A stretch of 64,000 nucleotides of DNA from Paraburkholderia sp. CNPSo 3272. Its GTDB lineage: Bacteria > Pseudomonadota > Gammaproteobacteria > Burkholderiales > Burkholderiaceae. The notes under the pieces are model-generated. The model was given only the letters and a program-made list of their open reading frames with translations, was not told where the DNA came from and did not search any database. Position numbers and translations under genes: made by a program. Positions 1-7,872 of this stretch are shown here, piece after piece; position 1 is the stretch's first letter; each line of letters begins with the position of its first letter. The DNA lies in assembly GCF_024206495.1 (NCBI RefSeq), contig NZ_JAMBPQ010000029.1, forward strand, positions 22,998 through 86,997, given 5' to 3'.

Positions 1-1
1 G

Positions 2-622
2 CATGAGCGCGCACTCGGCGCGCTTGCTGGCGACGAGCGGCGGCTCGCGCTCGGCCTGAGCGAGCACGTTGCCGACGCCAACCTGGCCCGCCAGCTCGCC
101 CAGCTTCGCGTCCATGATCCGGCCCTCGTAATCGAACTGCACCTGGGGCTCTCGGCGCATCTGCTCGCGCAGTTCGACGAGCGGCGGCTCGATGCCGTCA
201 TCGTCCGTCAGGAGGAAGAGGAGACGCCGCGCGGCGATGCCCGCCGGCTCTTCGCGGAGCCGCTCGTCTGGCTCGCCGCGCCGCAATGGCAGTGGCAGCC
301 CGGCACGGCGCTGCCGCTCGCGCTGCTCGCCGCGCCATGCGCGGTGCGGGCAGCGGCGATTCGCGCGCTCGAGGCCGCGGGCGTGGCGTGGACCGAAGTG
401 TTCGTGGGCGGCGGTGTCGCCGCGGTGGGAGCGGCGCTGGCCGCCGGTCTCGCGGTTTCGCCGCTGGCGCGCCGCGTGGCGCCGCGAGAACTGATCGACG
501 TCGGCGCGCGGCTCCGTTTGCCCGAACTGCCGGTTTCGCAGGTCCTGCTTCACTCGCGAGTACGCGAGCCGCGAACCGCGGCAACGCTGCAATTGCTCGC
601 GTCGGGGCTCGGCACCGGCTAG
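2..622 (+). CDS. LysR-family transcriptional regulator, 3' part only
   Basis: Open frame running in from the left edge, 206 residues to a TAG stop. The visible part reads as the effector-binding (periplasmic-binding-like) domain of a LysR regulator: it begins just before a typical first strand (LRLGLSEHV in this family; here RLALGLSEHVADANLARQ), followed by the LDAVIVRQEE strand and the closing helices. The N-terminal winged helix-turn-helix lies outside the window, so neither target nor ligand can be named. The assignment rests on the domain pattern only. It ends about 150 bp before the toxin-antitoxin pair, with no evident link to it. Confidence 0.75.
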   Translation, partial: HERALGALAGDERRLALGLSEHVADANLARQLAQLRVHDPALVIELHLGLSAHLLAQFDERRLDAVIVRQEEEETPRGDARRLFAEPLVWLAAPQWQWQPGTALPLALLAAPCAVRAAAIRALEAAGVAWTEVFVGGGVAAVGAALAAGLAVSPLARRVAPRELIDVGARLRLPELPVSQVLLHSRVREPRTAATLQLLASGLGTG

Positions 623-776
623 CCGGGCGCTCAGCTCAAGATGGGCGGCAGCGCGTGCGGCACCGGAATCGCACGCGGGATGTGCGGCGGCGCCACATCC
701 ACCAGAGCAGTCAAACTTGCAATAATCCACATATGGACTAATATCTACTAAAAGTTCAATTCAGGACTCGACCACC

Positions 777-1205
777 ATGTCACCCGCTACCGCTTCCGTC
801 ACTCCGTCGCGACGTCCCCGCGCCGAACCCTCGCTCACCGAAATGTCCGCAGCGGGGCTCAGGGCGTTCTTCAACATTGCGCGCGACTGGGACCTGAGCG
901 CCGAAGAGCAGATTATTCTGCTCGGCTCGCCGGGCCGATCCACGTTCTTCAAGTGGAAGCAGTCCCCGCAAACCGCCCGGCTGGGCCGCGACACACTCGA
1001 ACGCCTTTCGCTGCTGCTCGGCATCTACAAGGCGCTGCAGATTCTCCTGCCCCAACCCACCTCCGCCGACACCTGGATCAAGCGTCCCAACAGCGCGCCG
1101 CCCTTTGGCGGACGGCGCGCGCTCGACCGCATGCTGGCCGGCAACGTCAGCGACCTCGTGGCGGTGCGCCAGTATCTCGATGCAATGCGAGGCGGCTGGG
1201 CGTGA
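777..1205 (+). CDS. Xre/MbcA/ParS-type antitoxin (DUF2384)
   Basis: 142-residue protein of the Xre/MbcA/ParS antitoxin family. Residues about 27-90 form the Xre-like helical DNA-binding region (LRAFFNIARDWDLSAEEQ, then a GSPGRSTFFKWK turn). Residues about 98-140 are the toxin-binding domain (PNSAPPFGGRRALDRMLAG, then VRQYLDAMRGGW). In characterised pairs this protein neutralises the RES toxin through its C-terminal domain and represses its own promoter. The stop overlaps the GTG start of the downstream toxin by 4 bp (GTGA), the usual antitoxin-first layout. The ATG follows an AT-rich stretch at about 715-760, the likely promoter/operator region, although I see no clean hexamers. Confidence 0.88.
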   Translation: MSPATASVTPSRRPRAEPSLTEMSAAGLRAFFNIARDWDLSAEEQIILLGSPGRSTFFKWKQSPQTARLGRDTLERLSLLLGIYKALQILLPQPTSADTWIKRPNSAPPFGGRRALDRMLAGNVSDLVAVRQYLDAMRGGWA

Positions 1206-1903
1206 CGCAAACGAACTGGCAAGACCGCTGGCGCAGCGCGCAGCTCGCCTGGTCACCCGCGTTCAGGGTAATTCCCACCCGGTTTCCCGCCGTCAACCTG
1301 TTCGACCGCGTGGCTTGCGCAGACGACTTCGAGGCGCTCTACGCGCTCGAAGCGCTCACCAATGACCGCCTGCGCACCGAAACCGGCGACCTCGACCTCG
1401 TGCCGCGCGAGGAGCGCCGCTTCGGCCCCGGCTACGGGCCGATCATGGCGGCCTTCACGCACCTGAATCCGCAGGGCAGCCGTTTTTCCGACGGCACCTA
1501 CGGCGTGTTCTACTGCGCGCGCTCGCGCGCCACCGCCGTGGCGGAAACGCGCTATCACTCGGGGCTTTTTCTCGCGGCCACGAACGAGCCGCCCATCCGC
1601 CAGCAAATGCGGCTGTATACGGTGATCGCGCATGGCGAGGTGATCGATCTGCGCGATGACCCCGCGCTCGACCCGAGCGTGCTCTCGCCCGACGACTACA
1701 CGGCCGGCCAGGCGCTAGGCCGCGCCGCCCGCGAGGCGCGTGCACCAGGTATTGCGTATCCGTCGGTGCGCGACGAGGACGGCGAATGTCTCGCCGCCTT
1801 CAGCACGACGCTGCTGCGCGCGTGCCATCACGCGGCGTATCTGGAATACAACTGGAATGGGCACACCATCGACATGGTGTTCGAGTTGAACCGCATCGTA
1901 TAA
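1202..1903 (+). CDS. RES-domain toxin (NAD+-depleting type)
   Basis: 233-residue RES-domain protein. The start is set at GTG 1202, inside the antitoxin stop; this is the only start that gives both a normal RES length and the expected 4-bp coupling. An open frame continues upstream but overlaps the antitoxin. The residues that name the family are present: Arg22 (FRVIPTRF), Glu115 (ATAVAETRYH) and Ser188 (YPSVRDEDGE). Characterised RES toxins are related to ADP-ribosyltransferases and stop growth by breaking down NAD+. That activity is inferred here from the family. The pair lies between unrelated genes and is convergent with the phosphatase gene 37 bp downstream. Confidence 0.88.
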   Translation: MTQTNWQDRWRSAQLAWSPAFRVIPTRFPAVNLFDRVACADDFEALYALEALTNDRLRTETGDLDLVPREERRFGPGYGPIMAAFTHLNPQGSRFSDGTYGVFYCARSRATAVAETRYHSGLFLAATNEPPIRQQMRLYTVIAHGEVIDLRDDPALDPSVLSPDDYTAGQALGRAAREARAPGIAYPSVRDEDGECLAAFSTTLLRACHHAAYLEYNWNGHTIDMVFELNRIV

Positions 1904-1940
1904 GCCGAGCGGCCAACGGGGGACCGGCAGGCGCGAGGCC

Positions 1941-2684
1941 TCAGGGCAGCACGATCGCGGCCGCGCCATGCGCGAGCGCCTCGACCTGCGAGACCGACAA
2001 GATGCGCGATGTGAGCGCCTCCACCATGGTGAGGCGTCCTTCGGTGATGAACGCTCCGGTGTCGATGAACACCTGCGAGCCGATCTGCCGGACTTCACGC
2101 ACCGGCGTATGCCCGCAGAACGTGAGCGAGAGCGCATGGCGCGCCGGGTCGCCCGTGCCGAGCACAAGATCGCGGCCCCAGAGCATGCGTTCGCGCACGT
2201 CGGAATCGAACTGGCCGCTGTCGAGCGCGGCGTCGTCGCCAAAAAATTCCGCGTGAATGATATTGAATCGCTTTTCGCCCTCGCCTACTACGCGCGCGAG
2301 CGGCAATTGGCGTAGCCGTTGCGCGTAGTGCACGAGTTCGGCGTCAGGCACGCTGTGCGCCCAGCCGCCGCCGATGCCGTACCAGCGGTTGCGCGGCATC
2401 CGCCCTTCGGCCACGGCGCACAGTGCGTCTTCGTGATTGCCGAGCACAGCGTAGAACCATGGTTTATCGAGCAGCGCGAGCGCCTGTTCGCACTGCTCGC
2501 GCTCGCCCCGGTCAACGAGATCGCCCACCGAAAACAGCCGGTCACGCGCGGTGTCGAACTCGACTTCGCGCAAAAGATAGCGCAACGCCTCCACGCAACC
2601 ATGCAAATCGCCTATTACGAAGTCGCGACCTGCAAGATTGGCGGCATGGTGCTGCACGAGAGCGTCGGGTGTATGCGTCATCAC
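1941..2684 (-). CDS. PPP-family serine/threonine phosphatase (PrpA/PrpB-like metallophosphoesterase)
   Basis: 247 residues with the three metal-site motifs of PPP phosphatases in order: GDLHG at 25-29, GDLVDRG at 54-60 and GNHE at 82-85. Later histidine motifs follow (FNIIHAEF and LTFCGHTP). The size and the arrangement match the small bacterial enzymes of the PrpA/PrpB and bacteriophage lambda phosphatase group, which remove phosphate from proteins using two Mn2+ ions. It is monocistronic, with convergent and divergent neighbours unrelated to signalling, so the natural substrate cannot be inferred. The family call is firm; diadenosine tetraphosphatase activity is an alternative within the superfamily. 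Confidence 0.85.
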   Translation of the reverse strand: MMTHTPDALVQHHAANLAGRDFVIGDLHGCVEALRYLLREVEFDTARDRLFSVGDLVDRGEREQCEQALALLDKPWFYAVLGNHEDALCAVAEGRMPRNRWYGIGGGWAHSVPDAELVHYAQRLRQLPLARVVGEGEKRFNIIHAEFFGDDAALDSGQFDSDVRERMLWGRDLVLGTGDPARHALSLTFCGHTPVREVRQIGSQVFIDTGAFITEGRLTMVEALTSRILSVSQVEALAHGAAAIVLP

Positions 2685-2862
2685 TTCATCATAGCGCTGT
2701 GTGAGTGGACCATATGAGCGCCAAATATCGTACCGAATACGATTGCGACAGGCGCGTCACAAAGCACACTATATGCAAGCCGCGTGCCTGCGTTCACAGC
2801 ATACGCGTTTGCGGTTATCAGGGCCGCCGCGGGCGCGGCGCAAACCCCGGCCTCACGGTGAG

Positions 2863-4266
2863 TTAATGGGGCTGGGCACGCAGCGCCGCGACCTCGCCGG
2901 CCGTGAGCGTGGCCCGGGGATCGCCGAACTGCGTCGTCACGTAGTTGGAAATGGCCGCCACCTGTTCGTTGCTCAATGCATCGCCGAATGCCGGCATCAG
3001 CACGTCGCTGTCCTTCGTTTGACGCCTCACACCGTGCAGGATCACCATCGTGAGATTGTCCGGGCTCGGCGCGCCCGCGACGCTGTTATGAATGAGCGAT
3101 GGATACGCGCCCGGCGCGCTTCCCCCCACGCCCTCGCCGGTCCAGTGGTGGCAACTCGCGCAGTTCGCCACGAAAAGCTGCAAGCCGTTCACGGCCGTGA
3201 CCGCCGTACCGCGCAGCGCCGTGACGTCGTTCACGGCGGGCTTGCCCCAGGCGTCGCGCGGCCGCGTCACGCCGCCCGAAACCGGCGGCAGCGCGCGCAG
3301 ATACGCCACGATCGAACGCAGGTCCTCATGCGTCAGATATTGCGTCGAGTGCTGGACCACGTCGGCCATCGGACCGGCTGCGCTCGCATGACCGGCGGCA
3401 ATGCCCGTGGAGAGATAGGCGATCACCGCGTCGTCGCTCCAGTTGCCAATGCCGCTCGCGCGATCGGGCGTCATGTTGTAAGCCTGCCAGCCTGCTTGCG
3501 TCGCGCCCGAGAAACGCTCCGTCGTCTTGAGACCCTGCATGAAGTTGCGCGGCGTGTGGCATTCCTCGCAATGCGCGAGGCCTTCGACGAGATAGGCGCC
3601 GCGGTTGAATTCGGCGCTTTGCTTCGGGTCCGGTACGAAGCGGCCTTCGTTGAAGTTGAAGAGATTCCACAAGATCATCAGCCAGCGCTGGTTGAACGGA
3701 AAGCGCAGCTCGTTCGCGGGCGGCGTGTAATGCACCGGCGCGACCGTATTCAGATACGCGCGGATCGCGAGCATGTCCTGCTCGGTCATACGCGTGAATT
3801 CGACGTAAGGAAACGCGGGATACAGGCGCTCGCCGCCCTTGCCGATGCCTTCATGCAACGCGCGTATGAAGTCGGTATCGCTCCACTGGCCGATGCCGGT
3901 ATCGGGGTCCGGCGTGATGTTCGGCGTGTAGATTTTTCCAAACGGCGTGCTGATGGGCAAGCCGCCCGCAAACGGCCTGCCTGGGTCGGCGGTATGGCAC
4001 GCAATGCAGTCGCCTATGCGCGCGAGATAGGCGCCGCGCTTGACGAGTTCGGGCTTGTCCGCGTCCGCGATGGGCGTCGACGTGTCGTCGCCGCGCGCCG
4101 TGGACATCGGCAGTTCGTCGACGGGACGCGTGTTCGACTCGTGCGACGCGTGCCACGCGATATACAGCGCGAAGGCACAGAAAAGCGCGGCCGCGATAGC
4201 GGCACGCGCGCGTCTCTCTCGCTCGTGATTCGTGGCGGCCGCGGTGGAGGACTTCGCTGTTTTCAT
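2863..4266 (-). CDS. Tri-haem cytochrome c subunit of membrane FAD-dependent dehydrogenase
   Basis: 467 residues with an N-terminal uncleaved anchor or signal (hydrophobic 22-38) and three CxxCH haem-c sites: CIACH 87-91, CEECH 233-237 and CASCH 369-373. This is the layout of the beta subunits of membrane-bound gluconate, sorbitol, alcohol and FAD-glucose dehydrogenases. It carries electrons from the flavoprotein to ubiquinone at the periplasmic face of the inner membrane. Its start lies 13 bp after the stop of the GMC flavoprotein gene, making it the third gene of a small/GMC/cytochrome operon. The substrate of the complex is set by the flavoprotein and is not visible from this subunit. Confidence 0.9.
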   Translation of the reverse strand: MKTAKSSTAAATNHERERRARAAIAAALFCAFALYIAWHASHESNTRPVDELPMSTARGDDTSTPIADADKPELVKRGAYLARIGDCIACHTADPGRPFAGGLPISTPFGKIYTPNITPDPDTGIGQWSDTDFIRALHEGIGKGGERLYPAFPYVEFTRMTEQDMLAIRAYLNTVAPVHYTPPANELRFPFNQRWLMILWNLFNFNEGRFVPDPKQSAEFNRGAYLVEGLAHCEECHTPRNFMQGLKTTERFSGATQAGWQAYNMTPDRASGIGNWSDDAVIAYLSTGIAAGHASAAGPMADVVQHSTQYLTHEDLRSIVAYLRALPPVSGGVTRPRDAWGKPAVNDVTALRGTAVTAVNGLQLFVANCASCHHWTGEGVGGSAPGAYPSLIHNSVAGAPSPDNLTMVILHGVRRQTKDSDVLMPAFGDALSNEQVAAISNYVTTQFGDPRATLTAGEVAALRAQPH

Positions 4267-4279
4267 CGTCTGGCTCGTA

Positions 4280-5881
4280 TCAAAGCTCGTGGCGCAGCTT
4301 GTCGGCCAGCTTCAGCGACAGCGCGGCAATCGTCAGCGTGCAGTTGACCGAGGCGGCCGAAGGCATCACCGCGCTGCTGGCGACGAACAGATTCGCATGA
4401 TCGTGCGTGCGGCAATCGGCATCGACGACCGAATCGGCGGCGTTCGCGCCCATGATCGTCGTGCCCATGATGTGACTGTTGGGTGCGAAGGTGTCGTCGA
4501 ATGCGATGTCCGTGCCGCCGAAGAGCTGCGCGATCTGCGCATAGAGTTCATGCGTGTTCGCCGCGCTCTTCTTTACGTAATCGTTGATCGAGTAATAGAT
4601 CTCGGGCCGTGGAATGCCCAGTCCGTCCTTGTGATCGTTCGAGGGCAGCACGCGGTTCTGCGGTTCGGGCAAATGCTCGTGGAAACTGTTGATGTTGAGC
4701 GTGCGCGACGTGCGTTCGCGTATTTCCCGGTCCAGCTCCGCGCCGGTCAAGCCGTTCGCGATGAGCGCGGCCGTGACGGCCATGGTCGGCACCGCGTTCG
4801 ACAGATGCAGTTTCTTCGCGGCGTATGCAGAGCGGAACGCGCCGTCACGGAAGTTCACGACCGACGTCATCTCCATGGGCCCGCGTCCCGGCCATAGCGG
4901 TTCGTTGGCCATGAACGTGATGCCCGTGCCCGGATGATCCATGAGATTGCGGCCCACCTGGTCGGAGCTGTTGCCAATGCCGCGGGCAAATGCATCGCTC
5001 TTCGACATCAGCATGAGCTTAGGCGTCTCGATGCCGTTCGCGGCGAGCACGAAGAGCTTGCCGGTCACACGCGTGCTTCTGCCGCTCGGGTCCTTGTAGT
5101 GGACCGCGGTAACGAGCCCTTTGTTGTCGGCCTCGATGCGATAGACCACAGCCTGCGCAATGAGCTTCGCGCCCGCACGCTCGGCCTTGTCCGCGTGAAC
5201 CACGCCGTTGTACATCGCACCGATCGGGCAGATCGGCATGCAGTTGTTGTTGCCGCAGCAGGTGGGACGCGCATCGAAGGGGCGGCTATTGCGAGCGACC
5301 GGCTCGGGCACCACGTGAAAGCCATTCGCATTCAGCACTTGCGAGAAGCGCTGATCCATCCAGGAGAGCGGCAGCATGCTCATTGGATACGGCTTCGCGC
5401 GCGGCGAGCCGAGATCGTACGTCGCGTCCGGTCCGGACACGCCCAGTTCCTCTTCCGCGAGCTGATACCACGGCTCCAGCGTCTCGTAGGGATAGGGCCA
5501 GTCGCGCCCCACGCCGTACTGCGTCTTCAAGCGAAAGTCCGCTGGCAGCAAACGCCACGCGGCGGCGGCCCAGTGCCACGTGGTGCCGCCCACGAGCCGC
5601 AGATATTGTGAGTTGTACGGATAATCGCCCTTCTGCACGAGATACTCGTTGGGCGGCGCGTATTCCGGATGCGGCGCGTAGTTCACCGACGGATACGGCG
5701 TGGCGAAATCGGCTTTGGCGGGCGAGTTGCGGAAATTCTCCACGATCTGCCAGCGCGGGAGGCGCGGCCCCGCTTCGAGCAGCACCACGGAGGCGCCGGC
5801 CCGGGCGAGCTGATGCGCCACCAGACTGCCCGCCACGCCGGAACCGACGACGACCACGTCGGCGGAATGTCCTGTCGCCAT
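4280..5881 (-). CDS. GMC-family FAD-dependent sugar/polyol dehydrogenase, catalytic subunit
   Basis: 533-residue GMC oxidoreductase. The FAD-binding motif VVGSGVAGSLVA lies at 11-22 with the ADP-ribose acidic residue in LLEAGPR at 34-40. A C-terminal GMC domain includes SHIMGTT and a final NCTLTIAALSLKLAD segment. The cysteine cluster CC-x4-C-x3-C (208, 209, 214, 218) matches the 3Fe-4S site of the Burkholderia cepacia FAD-glucose dehydrogenase alpha subunit. The start was placed at ATG 5881 because GAGG lies 6 bp upstream; ATG 5893 is possible. There is no leader of its own, so export probably depends on the Tat-bearing small subunit encoded upstream. Glucose, gluconate and sorbitol are all possible substrates. 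Confidence 0.9.
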   Translation of the reverse strand: MATGHSADVVVVGSGVAGSLVAHQLARAGASVVLLEAGPRLPRWQIVENFRNSPAKADFATPYPSVNYAPHPEYAPPNEYLVQKGDYPYNSQYLRLVGGTTWHWAAAAWRLLPADFRLKTQYGVGRDWPYPYETLEPWYQLAEEELGVSGPDATYDLGSPRAKPYPMSMLPLSWMDQRFSQVLNANGFHVVPEPVARNSRPFDARPTCCGNNNCMPICPIGAMYNGVVHADKAERAGAKLIAQAVVYRIEADNKGLVTAVHYKDPSGRSTRVTGKLFVLAANGIETPKLMLMSKSDAFARGIGNSSDQVGRNLMDHPGTGITFMANEPLWPGRGPMEMTSVVNFRDGAFRSAYAAKKLHLSNAVPTMAVTAALIANGLTGAELDREIRERTSRTLNINSFHEHLPEPQNRVLPSNDHKDGLGIPRPEIYYSINDYVKKSAANTHELYAQIAQLFGGTDIAFDDTFAPNSHIMGTTIMGANAADSVVDADCRTHDHANLFVASSAVMPSAASVNCTLTIAALSLKLADKLRHEL

Positions 5882-5952
5882 TGTCGACCTCATCTTTTGG
5901 CTTTCGTTGTGGGGGCCTGGCGCGGCCGGCGATGGGCGTGCCTGTTGCTCCG

Positions 5953-6552
5953 CTATTCGCCTGTGGGTTTGTGCTTCCAGTAGAACGGCACGTCGCGGCA
6001 ATACGAGGGAATCGTGAGTACGTCGTTGACGGGGTCGAACATCAACGCCTTTTCGAACGCCACCACCTGCATCTTCGGCATCTCGCCCACGACACCGAGA
6101 TACCACGCGCGCATGATGTCGCCCACCATCGAGGCCAGCTCCGGCTGATCGGGCTTGAGCGCGGCGGTCACGGTATCGGAAGGCACGCCGCCGTGACCTT
6201 GAATCCAGGTGTTGAGCGTCGCGACGTTCGCGTCGAACTGAGTGCTCGCGTGTTCGAGCGCGGCATAGACGCGCTTGCCGAGCACGGCGTCGAAGCTCGT
6301 GCGGCCAGTGAGGCGCTGCGATAGCTTGATGAAGGCTTCATAGCCGCTGCCGGATGCGCTCGCCGGTGTAGCCGCAAAGGCGCGGCCCATGCCGAAAGGC
6401 GCACGTGAGCGCCCGGCAGCCGCGAAGGCGAGCAGCGCCGCTGCGCACGTTCCCAAGATGAAACGCCTGCGGCGGGGACGGCCGAGGCGCTCGAATACAA
6501 CGGGAAGATCGTGCGGCGCCTGAGACATCCCGTGTTGGGTCACATCTGTCAT
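5953..6552 (-). CDS. Tat-exported small (gamma) subunit of FAD-dependent dehydrogenase (gluconate 2-dehydrogenase subunit 3 family)
   Basis: 199-residue protein with a twin-arginine signal: RRRRF at about 27-31, then a hydrophobic LGTCAAALLAFAAAG segment. The mature part (YEAFIKLSQRLTGR through the C-terminal FYWKHKPTGE) resembles the small subunits of gluconate, sorbitol and FAD-glucose dehydrogenases. In the known complexes this protein carries the folded flavoprotein through the Tat pore and is needed for its maturation. Start ATG 6552 is preferred because GGAG lies 5 bp upstream. It is first in the operon, followed by the GMC and cytochrome genes, the same order as the B. cepacia glucose dehydrogenase operon. 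Confidence 0.88.
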   Translation of the reverse strand: MTDVTQHGMSQAPHDLPVVFERLGRPRRRRFILGTCAAALLAFAAAGRSRAPFGMGRAFAATPASASGSGYEAFIKLSQRLTGRTSFDAVLGKRVYAALEHASTQFDANVATLNTWIQGHGGVPSDTVTAALKPDQPELASMVGDIMRAWYLGVVGEMPKMQVVAFEKALMFDPVNDVLTIPSYCRDVPFYWKHKPTGE

Positions 6553-6880
6553 GGGCACTCCAGATGAGGTCGATCCCGCCAGGTTCCCCTGGCTGGGGCG
6601 AAACACGCTTGCCGCCGGCGCGGGCGGCGCCTGAAACCAGGCCATACGGAAAACGTTTGCTATCGACGGCCACCCGCGATCAATGCATATGCACCCTCGC
6701 TGCGCTGACTGCGAGAGCGCGCTCCCGCGTTGCGCAAGCAATATAGCCCCTTATCGCCCGATAAGACAAACCGAAAGCTTGCATGCCCGGCATAACGGCG
6801 AACAGCGCGTCACCGCGGCGGACCACGCACGGTAGAATCGCCGCAATTGATTGCTAACCCGCGCCACCCCGCGCCACGCC

Positions 6881-7537
6881 ATGAACCTCATCCCGCTGGT
6901 ACTGCGCAACCGACCGCACTTGATGATCGCCATCGCCGTGGGCGTCGTGCTCGGCTTGCTCGCGCCCGCCTCGATCCATACTTCCGCGCGCGTCCTGCTC
7001 GGCTGGGACGCCACGGTATGGACCTACCTCGTGCTGATCTGGCTGCACATGGTGTTAGCAAACGAAGAAAGCGTGCGCGCGAACGCCCGCCGCGAAGACG
7101 AAAACGCGGGCACCGTGCTGTTTCTCGTCTGCATCGCAACGGTGGCGAGCATCGTCGCCATCGTCATCGAACTCGGCACGACAAAGGATCTCGGCACAGC
7201 CTCGAAAGTGCTGCATTCGCTGCTCACAGGGCTGACGCTCATCGGAGCCTGGTTTCTCATTCCCACCATCTTCACGTTGCACTACGCACGCCTCTACTAC
7301 GGCTCAGATCCCGACGAGCCCGCCCTCGCGTTTCCCGACAAAAAGCTCACGCCGAATTACTGGGACTTTCTGTACTTCTCGTTCACCATCGCCTGCGCGT
7401 CGCAAACCGCCGATATCGGCCTGCGCGGACGCAGCGCGCGGCGCGGCGTGCTCGCGCAATCGATTTTGTCGTTCTATTTCAACGTTTCTGTGTTAGGCCT
7501 GTGCGTCAATATCGCCGCGGGCATGGTCGGTAGCTGA
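6881..7537 (+). CDS. DUF1345 inner-membrane protein
   Basis: 218 residues from ATG 6881, chosen over an upstream ATG at 6851 because MNLIPLVLRNRPHLMIA is a normal family start. At least five hydrophobic segments are visible: about 15-35, 45-62, 85-107, 120-140 and 190-215. The conserved family stretch YWDFLYFSFTIACASQTAD lies near residues 162-180. DUF1345 proteins are polytopic membrane proteins of unknown function. It is divergent from the dehydrogenase operon and separated by 335 bp from the glucan cluster, so it is probably transcribed alone. Confidence 0.85.
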   Translation: MNLIPLVLRNRPHLMIAIAVGVVLGLLAPASIHTSARVLLGWDATVWTYLVLIWLHMVLANEESVRANARREDENAGTVLFLVCIATVASIVAIVIELGTTKDLGTASKVLHSLLTGLTLIGAWFLIPTIFTLHYARLYYGSDPDEPALAFPDKKLTPNYWDFLYFSFTIACASQTADIGLRGRSARRGVLAQSILSFYFNVSVLGLCVNIAAGMVGS

Positions 7538-7872
7538 GCGCCTTCCCTTTTTCGCCCCTGCAACGGATACCGGCAATCGCCGCCGGTTTATCCGCTCGCT
7601 TCGCCCGTCGTTGCGCCCAGCCTGTGCGAAGGTGCGCCTGCACGCGCCGCCGCGCGCCGGGATCGGTCATGGGCATGTGCCTTGCTCGACAGCCCCGCAA
7701 GTCGCCACGCGGCGCACGCGGTTTGGTTCCGGCCTGCTCTTGCACTACTCTGAACAGGTGCCTGTCCACCACGCGCAGCGCGGCACGCTCCGGCAGCCCC
7801 CGGGCGGCGCGATCGCATTTCGGCTAACCCCGACTTGCATCCCCTTCGCCTGACGTACCTGGAATACGACCG
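7538..7872 (+). other. Gene-free interval upstream of the glucan/trehalose cluster
   Basis: 335 bp with no credible gene. Just after the DUF1345 stop there is a short inverted repeat, ACCGGC at 7569-7574 and GCCGGT at 7582-7587, followed by TTTA, a weak terminator candidate. The rest must hold the promoter for the seven-gene cluster. TTGCAC at 7740-7745 could serve as a -35 element, but no good -10 sits at the right distance, so I do not call a promoter. Confidence 0.5.

Noticed and set aside
953..1201. Upstream extension of the RES toxin frame into the antitoxin gene
   Set aside because: The extension overlaps the antitoxin in another frame and lacks family similarity; the GTG at 1202 gives the normal RES length and coupling.
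2701..4347. 548-codon plus-strand open frame opposite the tri-haem cytochrome gene
   Set aside because: Arg-rich composition with no motifs; the minus strand encodes three CxxCH sites and a membrane anchor.
5882..6106. Longer start for the GMC flavoprotein
   Set aside because: The extra residues are Arg-rich and overlap the small-subunit gene; ATG 5881 has GAGG at good spacing directly before the FAD motif.
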